NCBI GenBank assembly: GCA_963825415.1
Contig: CAWGTD010000003.1
Location: forward strand, 434,001 to 498,000
DNA: 64,000 nt
Direction: 5' to 3'
Source of the DNA: BP-464 sp963825415
GTDB taxonomy: Bacteria > Actinomycetota > Thermoleophilia > Solirubrobacterales > Solirubrobacteraceae
Under the pieces are notes generated by a model. It had not been told where the DNA came from. It did not search any database and saw only the letters and a program-made list of their open reading frames with translations. Position numbers and translations under genes: made by a program. This document shows positions 25,469 to 34,033 of the stretch, piece by piece (the first letter of the stretch is position 1; every line of letters begins with the position of its first letter).

Positions 25469-26122
25469 GTGTCCGTGTCCAAGAAGCTCTTCCCGCTCCT
25501 AGCTATTGCGGTCCTCGGGGCCGCGCTTTGGGCGACCCCGTCGACAGGTGCCGTGACGAACTCGTGCAACGGCATGACGGTCAACGAGATCCCGGTTGCC
25601 GGCAACCCGCCGTCCGGGACGCAGGTATTCGCCAGCCCCGGCGTGCAGGCCTACTACGACGGTTCTGTGGTCAGGATCGGCGGAACGCCCGGTAACGACG
25701 TGGTCGTGGGCAGCAACATCCGCGACTTCATCACCACCGACGGCGGCGACGACACCGTCTGCGCTCGCAAGGGCAACGACACCGTCTTCACGCTCGACGA
25801 CAACGACTGGGCGGCCGGCGGTCAGGGCAACGACCTGATGTACGGCGGTTCCGGAACCGACACGCTGAACGGCATCTCCGGCAACGACACGCTCTACGGC
25901 GGTCCTGGCGGCGACACCATCCACGGTGGCGGCAACAACGACACCGTCATCGGTGACGGCGGCGACGACCAGCTGTTCGGCGACAACAACAACGACGTGA
26001 TCCAGGGCGACAACGACGCTGCGGCGCCGGGCACGCCCCCGGGCGCGGCCGACAGTTGTGACGGCGGCAACGGCACCGACGTCGACGCCGGCAACTGCGA
26101 GACGTCGGTCGGCTTCCCGTAG
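25469..26122 (+). CDS. Secreted RTX/hemolysin-type calcium-binding repeat protein 2
   Basis: 217 aa, paralogue of 24599-25276. Signal peptide VSVSKKLFPLLAIAVLGAALWATPSTGA is nearly the same. The mature part has CNGMTVNEIPVAGNP, a shared DDTVCARKGNDTV cysteine block, then about seven GGxGNDTLx repeats (about residues 90-175) and a C-terminal DSCDGGNGTDVDAGNCET. The ATG in the ribosome-binding palindrome is out of frame here, which supports GTG 25469 as the true start in both genes. Tandem duplication with diverged repeats suggests two matrix or surface components with similar expression. Confidence 0.85.
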   Translation: MSVSKKLFPLLAIAVLGAALWATPSTGAVTNSCNGMTVNEIPVAGNPPSGTQVFASPGVQAYYDGSVVRIGGTPGNDVVVGSNIRDFITTDGGDDTVCARKGNDTVFTLDDNDWAAGGQGNDLMYGGSGTDTLNGISGNDTLYGGPGGDTIHGGGNNDTVIGDGGDDQLFGDNNNDVIQGDNDAAAPGTPPGAADSCDGGNGTDVDAGNCETSVGFP

Positions 26123-26152
26123 TCCGATCGAGTTTCTTGACATCCATGTAGC

Positions 26153-26178
26153 GACGGGGCGCCTTCGGGCGCCCCGTC
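26153..26178 (+). terminator. Strong hairpin terminator after RTX gene 2
   Basis: GACGGGGCGCC (26153-26163), TTCG tetraloop and GGCGCCCCGTC (26168-26178), followed by TGTTT. An 11-bp stem with a UUCG loop and a short U-rich tail 30 nt after the stop is a good intrinsic terminator. Between it and 26364 I see no gene; the promoter of the next gene must lie there. Confidence 0.78.
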
Positions 26179-26363
26179 TGTTTAGGCCAACGGCTCGCAA
26201 TGCCCCGCGATCCGGCGTGAGACGGGCATCGAACATTCGTCGAGTTCCGCCCTCCCCCGCTCAAGAAGTTTTCCCACGGAGCGGTCCGGGGCGGTTAGGT
26301 TCGCATTTCGCAAAGCCTTCGGTCTGGACCAGGCCGACCCATCGACCCACAAGGAGAGGGGAC

Positions 26364-26894
26364 ATGAGAAAGATCCTCGGCCTGTTCATCATCGTCGCTA
26401 TGGGCGTTTTCGCCGTCACGGCGGTCGCCGGAAAGAACGACGCCGACAAGGCCACCGGCAGCGGCACTAACAACCCGCACGCCTGTGACCCGCCCAACCA
26501 GAGCTCGGCCGCCTGCAACGAGGCCATGGCGGACTTCGACATCAATGCAAAGAGCGCAGCCGACGGGACGGCCCCGTCGGGCACGGTGAAGTTCACCAAG
26601 CACCTGCACCCCGACCGCGTCGTCGAGGGCAAGGTCGTCTGCCTGACCGTGCACGGCAACCTGGCCGGCATCGGCGTCGACATCAGCAAGCTGAAGAACA
26701 CCTCGACCGATCCGGGCGGCCTACTGGTCTACGTCCAGGCCAACGGCAAGAAGAGCGGCGCCGCGGCCCCGGACAAGATCCAGAGCATCGCTACGGCTGA
26801 GCCGCCCACCTCGTGTGAGCCGGTCGTGCCCGACACGAACCCGATCAAGAAGGGCAATCTCAAGACGCGCGACGACAACGTCAACTTCGACTAG
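26364..26894 (+). CDS. Secreted protein of unknown function
   Basis: 176 aa. It starts at ATG 26364 with AAGGAGAGG 6-7 nt upstream, a strong ribosome binding site. Signal peptide KILGLFIIVAMGVFAVTAVAG. The mature protein is Lys/Asp-rich with paired cysteines (HACDPPNQSSAACNEAM; VVCLTV; TSCEPV). A beta-strand-rich middle, GTVKFTKHLHPDRVVEGKVVCLTVHGNLAGIGV, recalls small immunoglobulin-like or CHRD-like secreted domains, but I cannot assign one. It sits between two strong terminators, so it is probably a single-gene unit. Confidence 0.65.
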   Translation: MRKILGLFIIVAMGVFAVTAVAGKNDADKATGSGTNNPHACDPPNQSSAACNEAMADFDINAKSAADGTAPSGTVKFTKHLHPDRVVEGKVVCLTVHGNLAGIGVDISKLKNTSTDPGGLLVYVQANGKKSGAAAPDKIQSIATAEPPTSCEPVVPDTNPIKKGNLKTRDDNVNFD

Positions 26895-26921
26895 CGAAGT
26901 CGTTTCGAGATCGATCTGACG

Positions 26922-26947
26922 GAGAGGCCCGCGCAAGCGGGCCTCTC
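26922..26947 (+). terminator. Intrinsic terminator after the 26364-26894 gene
   Basis: GAGAGGCCCGC (26922-26932), GCAA tetraloop and GCGGGCCTCTC (26937-26947), followed by TTGTCT. An 11-bp stem with a GNRA loop 27 nt after the stop codon. Confidence 0.78.
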
Positions 26948-26975
26948 TTGTCTCGAAAGGCATGGAAGCCGACCC

Positions 26976-28317
26976 ATGAGGATCCGCACTGTCGTGGCGT
27001 TGAGCGTCGCCGCCTCGCTCGGGCTGTGGCCGGCAGTCGCGACGGCGTGCGACTCGCTGTGCACCTCGCCGAACTTCTCGCAGCCCTACCCCAACAGCTT
27101 CTGGCACCTGCGGCTGCCGAGCAACCGTCCTCACCGATGACAGCGCGGCGGCGCGGGCGGCCGTCAACCGCCTCGCCAAGCACGCGGGGACGAGCGTCGG
27201 CGTCGCGGCTCGGCACTACAACGCCCGGATCTACGTCGTGCCCAACAGCCAGCCGGTCGTGCCGGTCATGATCAACGGGAACGACTTCTGGCACGAGCGG
27301 CTCGAGGTCGCCCTCAACCATCCGAACACATCGCTCGAGCACGGCGTGCCGATCCCGCCGGACGCGCTGCCCTCGTCGCTGCCGCTCCCTCCTGACGGCG
27401 GCCCCGACACCGACTCCGAGATGGTCGTCTACCAGCCCAACTGGAACGACCCCAACGGCGGCGCCAAGGGGCGGGTGTTCGAGTTCTTCCACCTGTCGAG
27501 CCCCGCCCAGAACGCCCCCGGATGCGCGCCCCTGCCGTGGGGCTCGCCGTGCTTCGGCGACGGCAGATGGCACGCCGACTGGGGCGGGCGCGACATGTAC
27601 GTCGCCACCAGCAAGAAGAACGGTGGCGAACTGGCCACCGGCCACGCGCGGAACCGCCGCGTGAAGTCCAACACCGACCTCTCCAACCCGCGGAACAAGC
27701 TGGACTTCGAGCACTCGAGCTGGCTCGCCACGGCGACGAGCCTGCCGCTGCTCGGCGGCGAGATCACATTCAAGGACTGGCAACGCGGGGTGATCAACCA
27801 CGCGATCGGGATCTCGGTGCCGCACGACGACCTGTACGACTGCGCCGCTCCCTGCGTGCCGTTCGTCTGGCCGGCGCAGCGCTCCGACGGCGGCGACGCA
27901 AGCGCGCCGGTGAAGGAGGGGATGCGCTTCCGGCTGCCGCCCGACTACGTCGCCGCCCCCGGCCTACCGAAGTTCGAGCGGATGATCGTGCAGGCCGCGC
28001 GGGACTACGGCCTGGTGGTCTGGGACGGCAACGACAAGGGCGTGGTCATGCGCCTCGAGCAGCAGCAGGACAGCCTGATCTGGGGCGGCTGCCCAGGCCC
28101 GCAGTGCACCAACGAGTGGCTGCGGCCGCCTGGCTCGGGCGCCAAGGGCGCGGGCGCGATGTACACCAGACAGGACGGCAGCGGCCAGTACCGCCAGCCC
28201 TATGACGAGCCCGGGCAGGCCGGGATCCTCGACGAGTTCCCGTGGGCCCAGCTGCGCCTGATCAAGACCGGCTGCGACTCCAACCCCAACCCGACACCCG
28301 CGCGCCCCGGCTGCTGA
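26976..28317 (+). CDS. Secreted protein of unknown function, paralogue C of the three-member family, with one frameshift
   Basis: About 446 aa after correction. It starts ATG 26976 with signal peptide TVVALSVAASLGLWPAVATA. At 27123 one extra A (AGC[A]ACC) gives an early TGA; without it the protein continues TVLTDDSAAARAAVNRLAKH into the shared domain. That has VPIPPDALPSSLP, DSEMVVYQPNWND, VFEFFHLSSPAQNAPG, WHADWGGRD, SWLATATSLPLLGGEITFKDW, INHAIGISVP, WPAQRSDGG, MRFRLPPD and YGLVVWDG. It is longest of the three and has extra cysteine pairs (CAPLPWGSPC, CAAPC, GCPGPQC). No known family recognised. Convergent with nucS. Confidence 0.75.
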
Positions 28318-28333
28318 CGCTCGAGCGCCCGCG

Positions 28334-29002
28334 TCAGGAGAACAGCAGCAGGTCCGGCTCGCGGTCGCCGCGCAGCACGCCGAGGTCGACCTCGACCCAC
28401 GCGATCCCGCGCGCCTCGGCCAGCACGCGCGCCTGCGGCTTGATCGTCTGCGCCGCGAGGACGCCGCGGCACTCCGCGGTCGCCGGATCGAGGCGGATGC
28501 GCTCGAGATAGCGGGTCAGCTGCTCGACGGCGTCGATCGTGCCGACGCGCTTGATCTCGACCGCGATCCAGCCGTCGTCCTCGTCGCGGCACATGAGGTC
28601 GACCGGGCCGATGTCCGTCGGCCATTCGCGCCGCACGAGCCGGAAGCCCTCGCCGCACCAGTGGACCTGGTCGGCCAGCAGCTCCTGCAGGTCGCGCTCG
28701 ACGCCGTCCTTCTCCAGCGCCGCCGCCTCGCCCATGTCGTGGGTGACGTCGGAGAGGACCTCGGCGATCCGGATCTGCAGGCGGTCTTCGCCCTTGAGCT
28801 TGCGCACCTCGATGAGGTCGTCGCGTTCCTCGACCACGCACGGCGGCGTCATCCAGTTCTGCGGCTTGTAGCCGCCGGTGTCGGCGTGGACCATCACCGA
28901 CCCGTCGCTCTTGACCATGATCAGCCGCAGCGCCTCCGGCAGCCGCGCCTGGAGCAGGCGGCCGGTGTAGATCACCTCGCAGCGGGCGACGATCAGGCGC
29001 AT
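28334..29002 (-). CDS. nucS: Endonuclease NucS/EndoMS, non-canonical mismatch repair nuclease
   Basis: 222 aa, full length. NucS cuts both strands at mismatched bases and replaces MutS/MutL in most actinobacteria and some archaea. The N-terminal DNA-binding/dimerisation domain (about 1-105) has GRLLQARLPEALRLIMVKSDGS. The C-terminal RecB-like nuclease domain has catalytic Asp135 (PVDLM) and Glu149-x-Lys151 in WIAVEIKR, then GTIDAVEQLTRYLERI. All active-site residues are present. ATG 29000-29002 is the start. It lies just downstream of the small unknown gene on the same strand, 33 nt apart. Its presence strongly supports an actinobacterial host. Confidence 0.95.
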   Translation of the reverse strand: MRLIVARCEVIYTGRLLQARLPEALRLIMVKSDGSVMVHADTGGYKPQNWMTPPCVVEERDDLIEVRKLKGEDRLQIRIAEVLSDVTHDMGEAAALEKDGVERDLQELLADQVHWCGEGFRLVRREWPTDIGPVDLMCRDEDDGWIAVEIKRVGTIDAVEQLTRYLERIRLDPATAECRGVLAAQTIKPQARVLAEARGIAWVEVDLGVLRGDREPDLLLFS

Positions 29003-29035
29003 CGTTCGATGCTGCCAGCCGCCCCGGACGACGAT

Positions 29036-29284
29036 CTAGCGCGAGAACCGCTGGAACTCGGGGGCGCTGGTTACCGCGTGCACGTCGCGCCTGTGCAGGT
29101 AGACGCGGCGCCCGCCCGGCGTTCCGAAGCGCGCCCAGGCGCGCACGCCGGCCGTGAGCTCGCTCCGAATGCTCTCGGGGCTGCCCATGACCTCCACCTC
29201 CAGCGGCTGGCCGAATGCGTCGACGGTCGAAACGATCGAGATCTGCCGGACCCCGGGGCCCGTGGGCTCAGTCCTTAGTGCCAT
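29036..29284 (-). CDS. Small conserved protein of unknown function (paralogue of 4904-5140)
   Basis: 82 aa from ATG 29282-29284, preceded by a near-perfect Shine-Dalgarno AAGGAGGT (29290-29297 on the reverse strand). Shares the ~60-residue core STVD..G.P..V.V.GSP...RSEL...WARF.TP.G.R.YLH with the protein at 4904-5140, about 24 kb away. No signal peptide or membrane segment. The very strong ribosome binding site suggests high translation. It is upstream of nucS with 33 nt between them and may be co-transcribed. Function not recognised. Confidence 0.65.
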   Translation of the reverse strand: MALRTEPTGPGVRQISIVSTVDAFGQPLEVEVMGSPESIRSELTAGVRAWARFGTPGGRRVYLHRRDVHAVTSAPEFQRFSR

Positions 29285-29334
29285 GTCCTACCTCCTTGGG
29301 CACAGAACGTGCGCCGGCAGATGAGGTTGGCCGC

Positions 29335-30850
29335 TTACAGCTGGTCGAGCACCTCTTTGGCGGCGCGCTCGCCGGAGCGCACGGCGCCGTCCATGTAGCC
29401 GTTCCAGTACGTCGAGGTCTCGGTGCCCGCCCAGTGGATCCGGTCGACGGGCGCGCGCAGCTGGTCGCCGTAGGCCAGCAACGCCCCGACGTTGGGAATG
29501 CCGACCGGGCTGCCGCGGGTCCACTGCTCGCCCGCCCACGTCGTCTCGAAGAAGTCGATCGGCTTGAGCGCCTCGTCGCCCCAGAACCGCGCGAACTGCT
29601 GGAGGACCTGCTGCTTGCGGTCCTCCTCGCCGAGCTTGGCGTAGTCGCGGCACCTGTCGCCGCCGACGAAGCCGAAGATCACGCCGACGCTCTCGTTCTC
29701 GGGCGAGTCGTCGAAGGTGGCGCTGATCAGCCCGTTGGTGTCGAGGCCCGTGCCGTTGAACCCCTTCGCGCGCCAGAACGGCTTGTCGTAGACCGCCGCG
29801 ATCTTGGTCAGCGACCCCATGCCGTAGCGCTGGGTGAGCTGGTCGCGCTGGAACGGCAGGATCGGCGAGTAGTCGATGCGGCCGGCCAGCGTCGGCGGAA
29901 TCGCGACGATCACCCGCTTGCCGTAGATGTTGCGCTTGTCGGTCTCCACGCGGACCAGGCTCTTGGCCTGCACGATCCGCCGGACGGGCGAGTTGAGGAA
30001 GATCCGGCGCTGCAGCTCGGCGGCGATCTTGAAGGCGATCGTCTGGGAGCCGCCGGCGAAGCGCCACATCTGTGCGCCGTCGCGCGTGTTGAAGTTGCGC
30101 TCGAACGTCCCGGCCTGCTTCTCGTTGCCCGAGGCGGCGATGTAGAAGAGGACGAACAGCAGCGAGAGCTCGCGCGACTCGGTACCGAAGATCGGCCGTG
30201 TCGCCATGTCGCTGACCTTGATGAAGTCGGGGTTGACCGCGTTGGCCTTGATCCAGGTCTCGAGCGTCTGGCCGTCCCAGAGCTTGGCGTTGGGCGCCTG
30301 CCACGGCGCGTCGACGGGCACGCTCTTGGACATCTCGTCGAGCTGCGTGACGATCGTCGCGAGGTCCGGGGTGATCGCCGGGTCCAGCGGCGCGGTCCCC
30401 GTCGGGCCGGTGTCGCTCCACTCGACGCGCCGGCCGTCGGGCGAGTAGTAGACGTTGTTGGAGCCCGGCGGGTCGTAGGTGTCGAACTTGGCGACGCCGT
30501 AGGCCTCGGCCAGGGCCAGGATCCGGTCCTGCGTCGGGCCGACGAAGGTCCCGCCGCGCTCGGACTGCTGGCCGCCGGCCAGCTCGTGGTTCCACACCCG
30601 GCCGCCGACCCGGTCGCGCGCCTCGACGACGTAGACCGACTTGCCCGCCTTGGCTATCTCTCTGGCCGCCGTCAATCCCGCGAACCCGGCGCCGACGACG
30701 ACGACGTCGGCCTTGCGGATCTTTCGCTTCGGCTTCTCTCTTGGGCTTCTTCTTCGCCTCGGCGGCGGGGAGGTTGGTGAGCAGGGCGCCGGCACCGGCG
30801 GCGGCGCCGGTGCCGATCAGGCGGCGACGTGTGAGCGCGTTCGTATCCAT
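29335..30850 (-). CDS. Tat-exported flavin-containing monoamine oxidase, with one frameshift
   Basis: About 504 aa after correction. The N terminus MDTNALTRRRLIGTGAAAGAGALL is a twin-arginine signal, then a Lys/Arg-rich linker AKKKPKR. At 30739 one extra A breaks the frame; the protein resumes EKPKRKIRKADVVVVGAGFAGLTAAREIAK with the FAD GxGxxG motif and EARDRVGGR. The C-terminal FAD motif is IHWAGTETSTYWNGYMDGAVRSGERAA, and the active-site region has FAGGSQTIA. It oxidises an amine to an aldehyde with release of peroxide outside the cytoplasm; substrate unknown. A paralogue is at 55142-56642. The start is only 30 nt from the divergent aldolase start. Confidence 0.85.
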
Positions 30851-30880
30851 GGTGTGGCGGCGATGTATACCGTCCGCTCC

Positions 30881-31540
30881 ATGCTCACGCGCCAGCGGGA
30901 AGAGGTGGCCGCGGCCTGCCGACGACTCGCCGCCGACGGGCTCGTGGCGGGCACCTCGGGCAACCTCAGCGCCCGCGAGGACGACCTCATCGCGGTCACG
31001 CCGACAGGCGGCGTGCTCGCCGAGATGACCGCCGACGACGTCACCGTCGTGGACCGCGCGGGCACCGTCGTCGGCGGCGGGCTGGAGCCGACGTCCGAGC
31101 TCGGGCTGCATCTCGGCGTCTACGAGCGCCACGGTGCGGGCGCGGTCGTGCACACGCACGCACCGATGGCCACGGCGCTGTCGTGCGTGCTCGACGAGGT
31201 CCCCTGCGTGCACTACGAGATGCTGGTGCTCGGCGGCACCGTGCGCGTGGCGCCGTACGAGACGTTCGGGACGCCGGAGCTGCACGCCGCGGTGCTCGAG
31301 GCGCTCGAAGGCCGGGCCGCGGCGCTGATGGCCAACCACGGCACGATCGCCTTCGGCGCCGACGTCGCCGGCGCCCTGCGCGCCACCGAGGTGCTCGAGT
31401 GGGCGTGCACGGTCTGGTGGCGGGCCAACGCGGTGGGCACCCCGCGCGTGCTCGACGAGGCGCAGCGCCAAGCGGTCGTCGACGCCGTGGCGAGCCGTGG
31501 CTACGGGGCGCCGCGCCGGGCGGGAGAGCCCGAGAGGTGA
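30881..31540 (+). CDS. Class II aldolase/adducin family protein (fuculose-phosphate aldolase-like)
   Basis: 219 aa from ATG 30881 (ATG 30863 would add six residues). A zinc-dependent aldolase fold: GTSGNLSARE and TPTGG near residues 24-44 (phosphate binding), E73 in PTSELGLH, zinc ligands His91 and His93 in VVHTHAPMATALS, and the third in MANHGTIAFG. These enzymes split sugar 1-phosphates into dihydroxyacetone phosphate and an aldehyde. The next gene, a PfkB kinase overlapping its stop (GTGA), could phosphorylate the sugar first, so the pair looks like a small sugar-degradation operon. Exact sugar unknown. Confidence 0.87.
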   Translation: MLTRQREEVAAACRRLAADGLVAGTSGNLSAREDDLIAVTPTGGVLAEMTADDVTVVDRAGTVVGGGLEPTSELGLHLGVYERHGAGAVVHTHAPMATALSCVLDEVPCVHYEMLVLGGTVRVAPYETFGTPELHAAVLEALEGRAAALMANHGTIAFGADVAGALRATEVLEWACTVWWRANAVGTPRVLDEAQRQAVVDAVASRGYGAPRRAGEPER

Positions 31541-32475
31541 GCGACGAGCAGGTGGCGATCGCCATGGGCGTGCACGTGCTCGACGTGCTCGTGCGCCCCG
31601 TCGAGGCGATCCCCGAGGGCCAGGGCGGCGCGTTGGTCGAGGAGATCCGCGTCACCGCCGCGGGTTCGGCGGGAGGGACGGCGCTGGTGCTTGCCAAGCT
31701 CGGCGCGACGGTGCGCAGCGCCGGGGCGGTGGGCACCGACGCGGTCGCCGACATGCTGCTCGCGCTGTTGGAGCGCGACGGCGTCGACACCTCGCTGCTC
31801 GTGCGCCGCGACGACGTGCAGACCTCCGCGAGCGTGCTGCCGATCCGGCCCGACGGGTCGCGCCCGGCCTTCCACGTGGTCGGCGCCAACGCCACCTACG
31901 GGCCTGACGACGTCGACTGGACCGCGGTCGAGGCCGCGACGCAGCTTCACCTCGGCGGTCCTGAGTTCATGGGCGGCGAGGCGGCGGCCTCCATCTTGTC
32001 GCGCGCGCAAGAGCACGGCCTGACGACTTCAGCCGACGTCCTGGCCCCTGGGGACATGGGCGTGCTCGAGTGGATCGCGCCCGCGCTGCCGCACCTCGAC
32101 TACTTCCTCCCCAACGACGAGCAGGTGACGGGCTTCACCGGCCGCGACGACGTCGAGCTCGCCTGCCGCGCGCTCGTGGAGCGCGGCGTCGGTTGCGTGG
32201 CGGCCACGTGCGGTGCGGACGGCGTGCTGATCGTCGACGCCCAGAGCGCCGAGCGTGTCCCGGCGTTCGCCATCGACGTGGTCGACACGACCGGCTGCGG
32301 CGACGCCTTCTCGGCCGGCTTTCTGCGCGGCCTCGCGCTGGGCCGCGAGCGCCGCGAGGCCGCCGTGCTCGGCTGCGCGGCGGCGGCGCTGGTCGCCCAG
32401 GGGCTGGGCACCGACCACGGCGAGTTCGACCTCGCGGCGGTCGACGCCTTCGCCGCCGCGACCCCTACCCGCTAG
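31537..32475 (+). CDS. PfkB/ribokinase family sugar kinase
   Basis: 312 aa. GTG 31537 overlaps the aldolase stop TGA. The N-terminal signature is AAGSAGGTALVLAKLGATVRSAGAVGTD (PfkB motif 1). Near the C terminus VVDTTGCGDAFSAGFLRGLALG is motif 2 with the GxGD anion hole and catalytic Asp. PNDEQVTGF is the mid-domain signature. It phosphorylates a sugar or sugar-like alcohol with ATP; together with the class II aldolase this suggests kinase-then-aldolase breakdown of a ketose or similar. The stop is in the CTAG shared with the convergent hydrolase gene. Confidence 0.88.
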   Translation: MSDEQVAIAMGVHVLDVLVRPVEAIPEGQGGALVEEIRVTAAGSAGGTALVLAKLGATVRSAGAVGTDAVADMLLALLERDGVDTSLLVRRDDVQTSASVLPIRPDGSRPAFHVVGANATYGPDDVDWTAVEAATQLHLGGPEFMGGEAAASILSRAQEHGLTTSADVLAPGDMGVLEWIAPALPHLDYFLPNDEQVTGFTGRDDVELACRALVERGVGCVAATCGADGVLIVDAQSAERVPAFAIDVVDTTGCGDAFSAGFLRGLALGRERREAAVLGCAAAALVAQGLGTDHGEFDLAAVDAFAAATPTR

Positions 32476-33956
32476 AGCCCCAAGGGCACGATCGCGTTGC
32501 AGTTCTGCTCGTGGAGCGTCGGGCCCACGCTGAGCGGCAGCATCGGGTCGTAGCTCTCCGCAGCGATCGCGCTCGAGAGCGGCCCGGTCTCGTTGCCGTC
32601 CTCGTTGTAGGCGTCGTAACACGTGCCGTGCGCCCACGGCCCGTCGAACGCCTCGGCCTTGGCGACCGCGTCGTCGCGGTCCTCCTTGAGCAGCCAGCCC
32701 TTGGAGACCTCGAACTTGGCCCAGGCCGCGACCTTCCGGACGTAGTCGTCGTGAGTGGGGTAGAGCGACTTGATCTTGGCCGCGGTCCACGGGCGGTACT
32801 GGCCCCACAGGGGGCAGTCCGTCGAGTCCGAGCGGTTCAGCGACACGGGGACCGCGATGAACGGATGGCGCAGGCCTCCCTTCGTCAGGCCGTTCTCGTC
32901 GCGCACGATGTTGCCGTCGGCGTCGCGCTCGATCCGTGGCGCCGAGGGAGGCAGCGTCCCGTCCTTGAAGTAGCGCGACACCCACTCGCTCATCGCCCGT
33001 GAGCTGTAGTCGGCGGACCCGCGGTTGACCGAGCAGGCCATGTTGACCGCGTCGGGCGCACCGACCGCTCCCTGGTCGCGCTGCAGCTCGGCCCAGACGT
33101 AGTTCCACCACACGGCCGGCGCGTGCGAGGTGCCCGCCTCCTGCCACAGGACGTACTTGCTCGTGTCGGGGTCGTCGGCGGTCTGGTTCTCCTCGTTGAG
33201 ATGGAAGATCGGCACGCTGAAGTCGGTGAACGGGCCGCCGCCGCGGGTGATGACGAAGGCGTCGGTGCCGCCGCGGTTGTAGCCCTCGTTGATGAAGCTG
33301 GTCAGCTGCGAGGCCGACTGCGACGCGCCCGTGGAGGCCAGGTGGCGGACGGTCATGCCGAGCATCGGGTCGACGGGCTTCGGCGCGAGCGCCGTCGTGC
33401 GGTTGTGGGCGGGATCGCGCAGCGCCTCGATCGACTGGGAGAAGATGTCGGCGGCGAACTGGTCGCTGGGGTGCACGAGCGTGGCGTAGCGCTGCGGGTC
33501 CCACCCCTTCAGGGTGGTCGGGCCGCAGCAGACGCCGGCGAGCTGGGCCGAGACGCCCACGTAGCCGATCCCGTGGCGCATCAGGTACTGCGCCTCGACG
33601 GGCCAGGCGGTCTCGAGATCGTTCTGCCCCGTGACGTTGAGCCACTCGACCAGGACCGTGCCGCTGAAGTTCCTGGGGTCACGCGGAAGCCGAACGAAGA
33701 AGCGGCTCTTGTAGGGCGCGGAGGTCCCGTTCGACAGGTCCGTGGCCGTGCCGCCGTAGAAGTACTCGTTCTCCGTGTAGTCGTAGCCCGGTCCCGCGAG
33801 GTCGAAGAGCGAGTGGTTCCACTGATAGCCGCGGACGCCGCCGGCCACCGGACCCTCGACCGTCGGATTGGGCACGCCGGCCGCCGCCGCGCTCGACGCC
33901 GCCACGACCAGTGCCGTCATCGCCAGCGCGATGACCCGCCAAGACCCCTGCTTCAT
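32472..33956 (-). CDS. Secreted alpha/beta-hydrolase domain protein
   Basis: 494 aa from ATG 33954-33956 with GGGGAG upstream. Signal peptide WRVIALAMTALVVAASSAAAA. The sequence follows the large 'alpha/beta hydrolase domain-containing' secreted family: GTVLVEWLNVTGQNDLE, GYVGVSAQ, the nucleophile elbow STGASQSAS with Ser212, HP-containing RNRTTALAPKPVD, and a C-terminal DGPWAHGTCYDAYNEDG. Two cysteine pairs (VCCGP; CPLWG and CYD) fit an exported enzyme. Substrate not predictable; polyester or sugar-ester hydrolysis are options. It is convergent with the kinase and shares CTAG with its stop. Confidence 0.8.
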   Translation of the reverse strand: MKQGSWRVIALAMTALVVAASSAAAAGVPNPTVEGPVAGGVRGYQWNHSLFDLAGPGYDYTENEYFYGGTATDLSNGTSAPYKSRFFVRLPRDPRNFSGTVLVEWLNVTGQNDLETAWPVEAQYLMRHGIGYVGVSAQLAGVCCGPTTLKGWDPQRYATLVHPSDQFAADIFSQSIEALRDPAHNRTTALAPKPVDPMLGMTVRHLASTGASQSASQLTSFINEGYNRGGTDAFVITRGGGPFTDFSVPIFHLNEENQTADDPDTSKYVLWQEAGTSHAPAVWWNYVWAELQRDQGAVGAPDAVNMACSVNRGSADYSSRAMSEWVSRYFKDGTLPPSAPRIERDADGNIVRDENGLTKGGLRHPFIAVPVSLNRSDSTDCPLWGQYRPWTAAKIKSLYPTHDDYVRKVAAWAKFEVSKGWLLKEDRDDAVAKAEAFDGPWAHGTCYDAYNEDGNETGPLSSAIAAESYDPMLPLSVGPTLHEQNCNAIVPLGL

Positions 33957-34033
33957 GAGAACTCTCCCCTGGAACGATTCCGTACCCGCACACGGATACC
34001 AGGCTCGTGCGGAGCGTGCGCCAGACGGAGCGG

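Noticed and set aside
24599..26122. RTX toxins with a type I secretion system
   Set aside because: Both proteins have Sec signal peptides, no catalytic domain, and no HlyB/HlyD-like genes lie in the window.
29335..30850. Calling the frameshifted genes pseudogenes
   Set aside because: Each broken gene has a single one-base break (two in NicO) with fully conserved motifs before and after and no further decay, which fits sequence error better than gene death.
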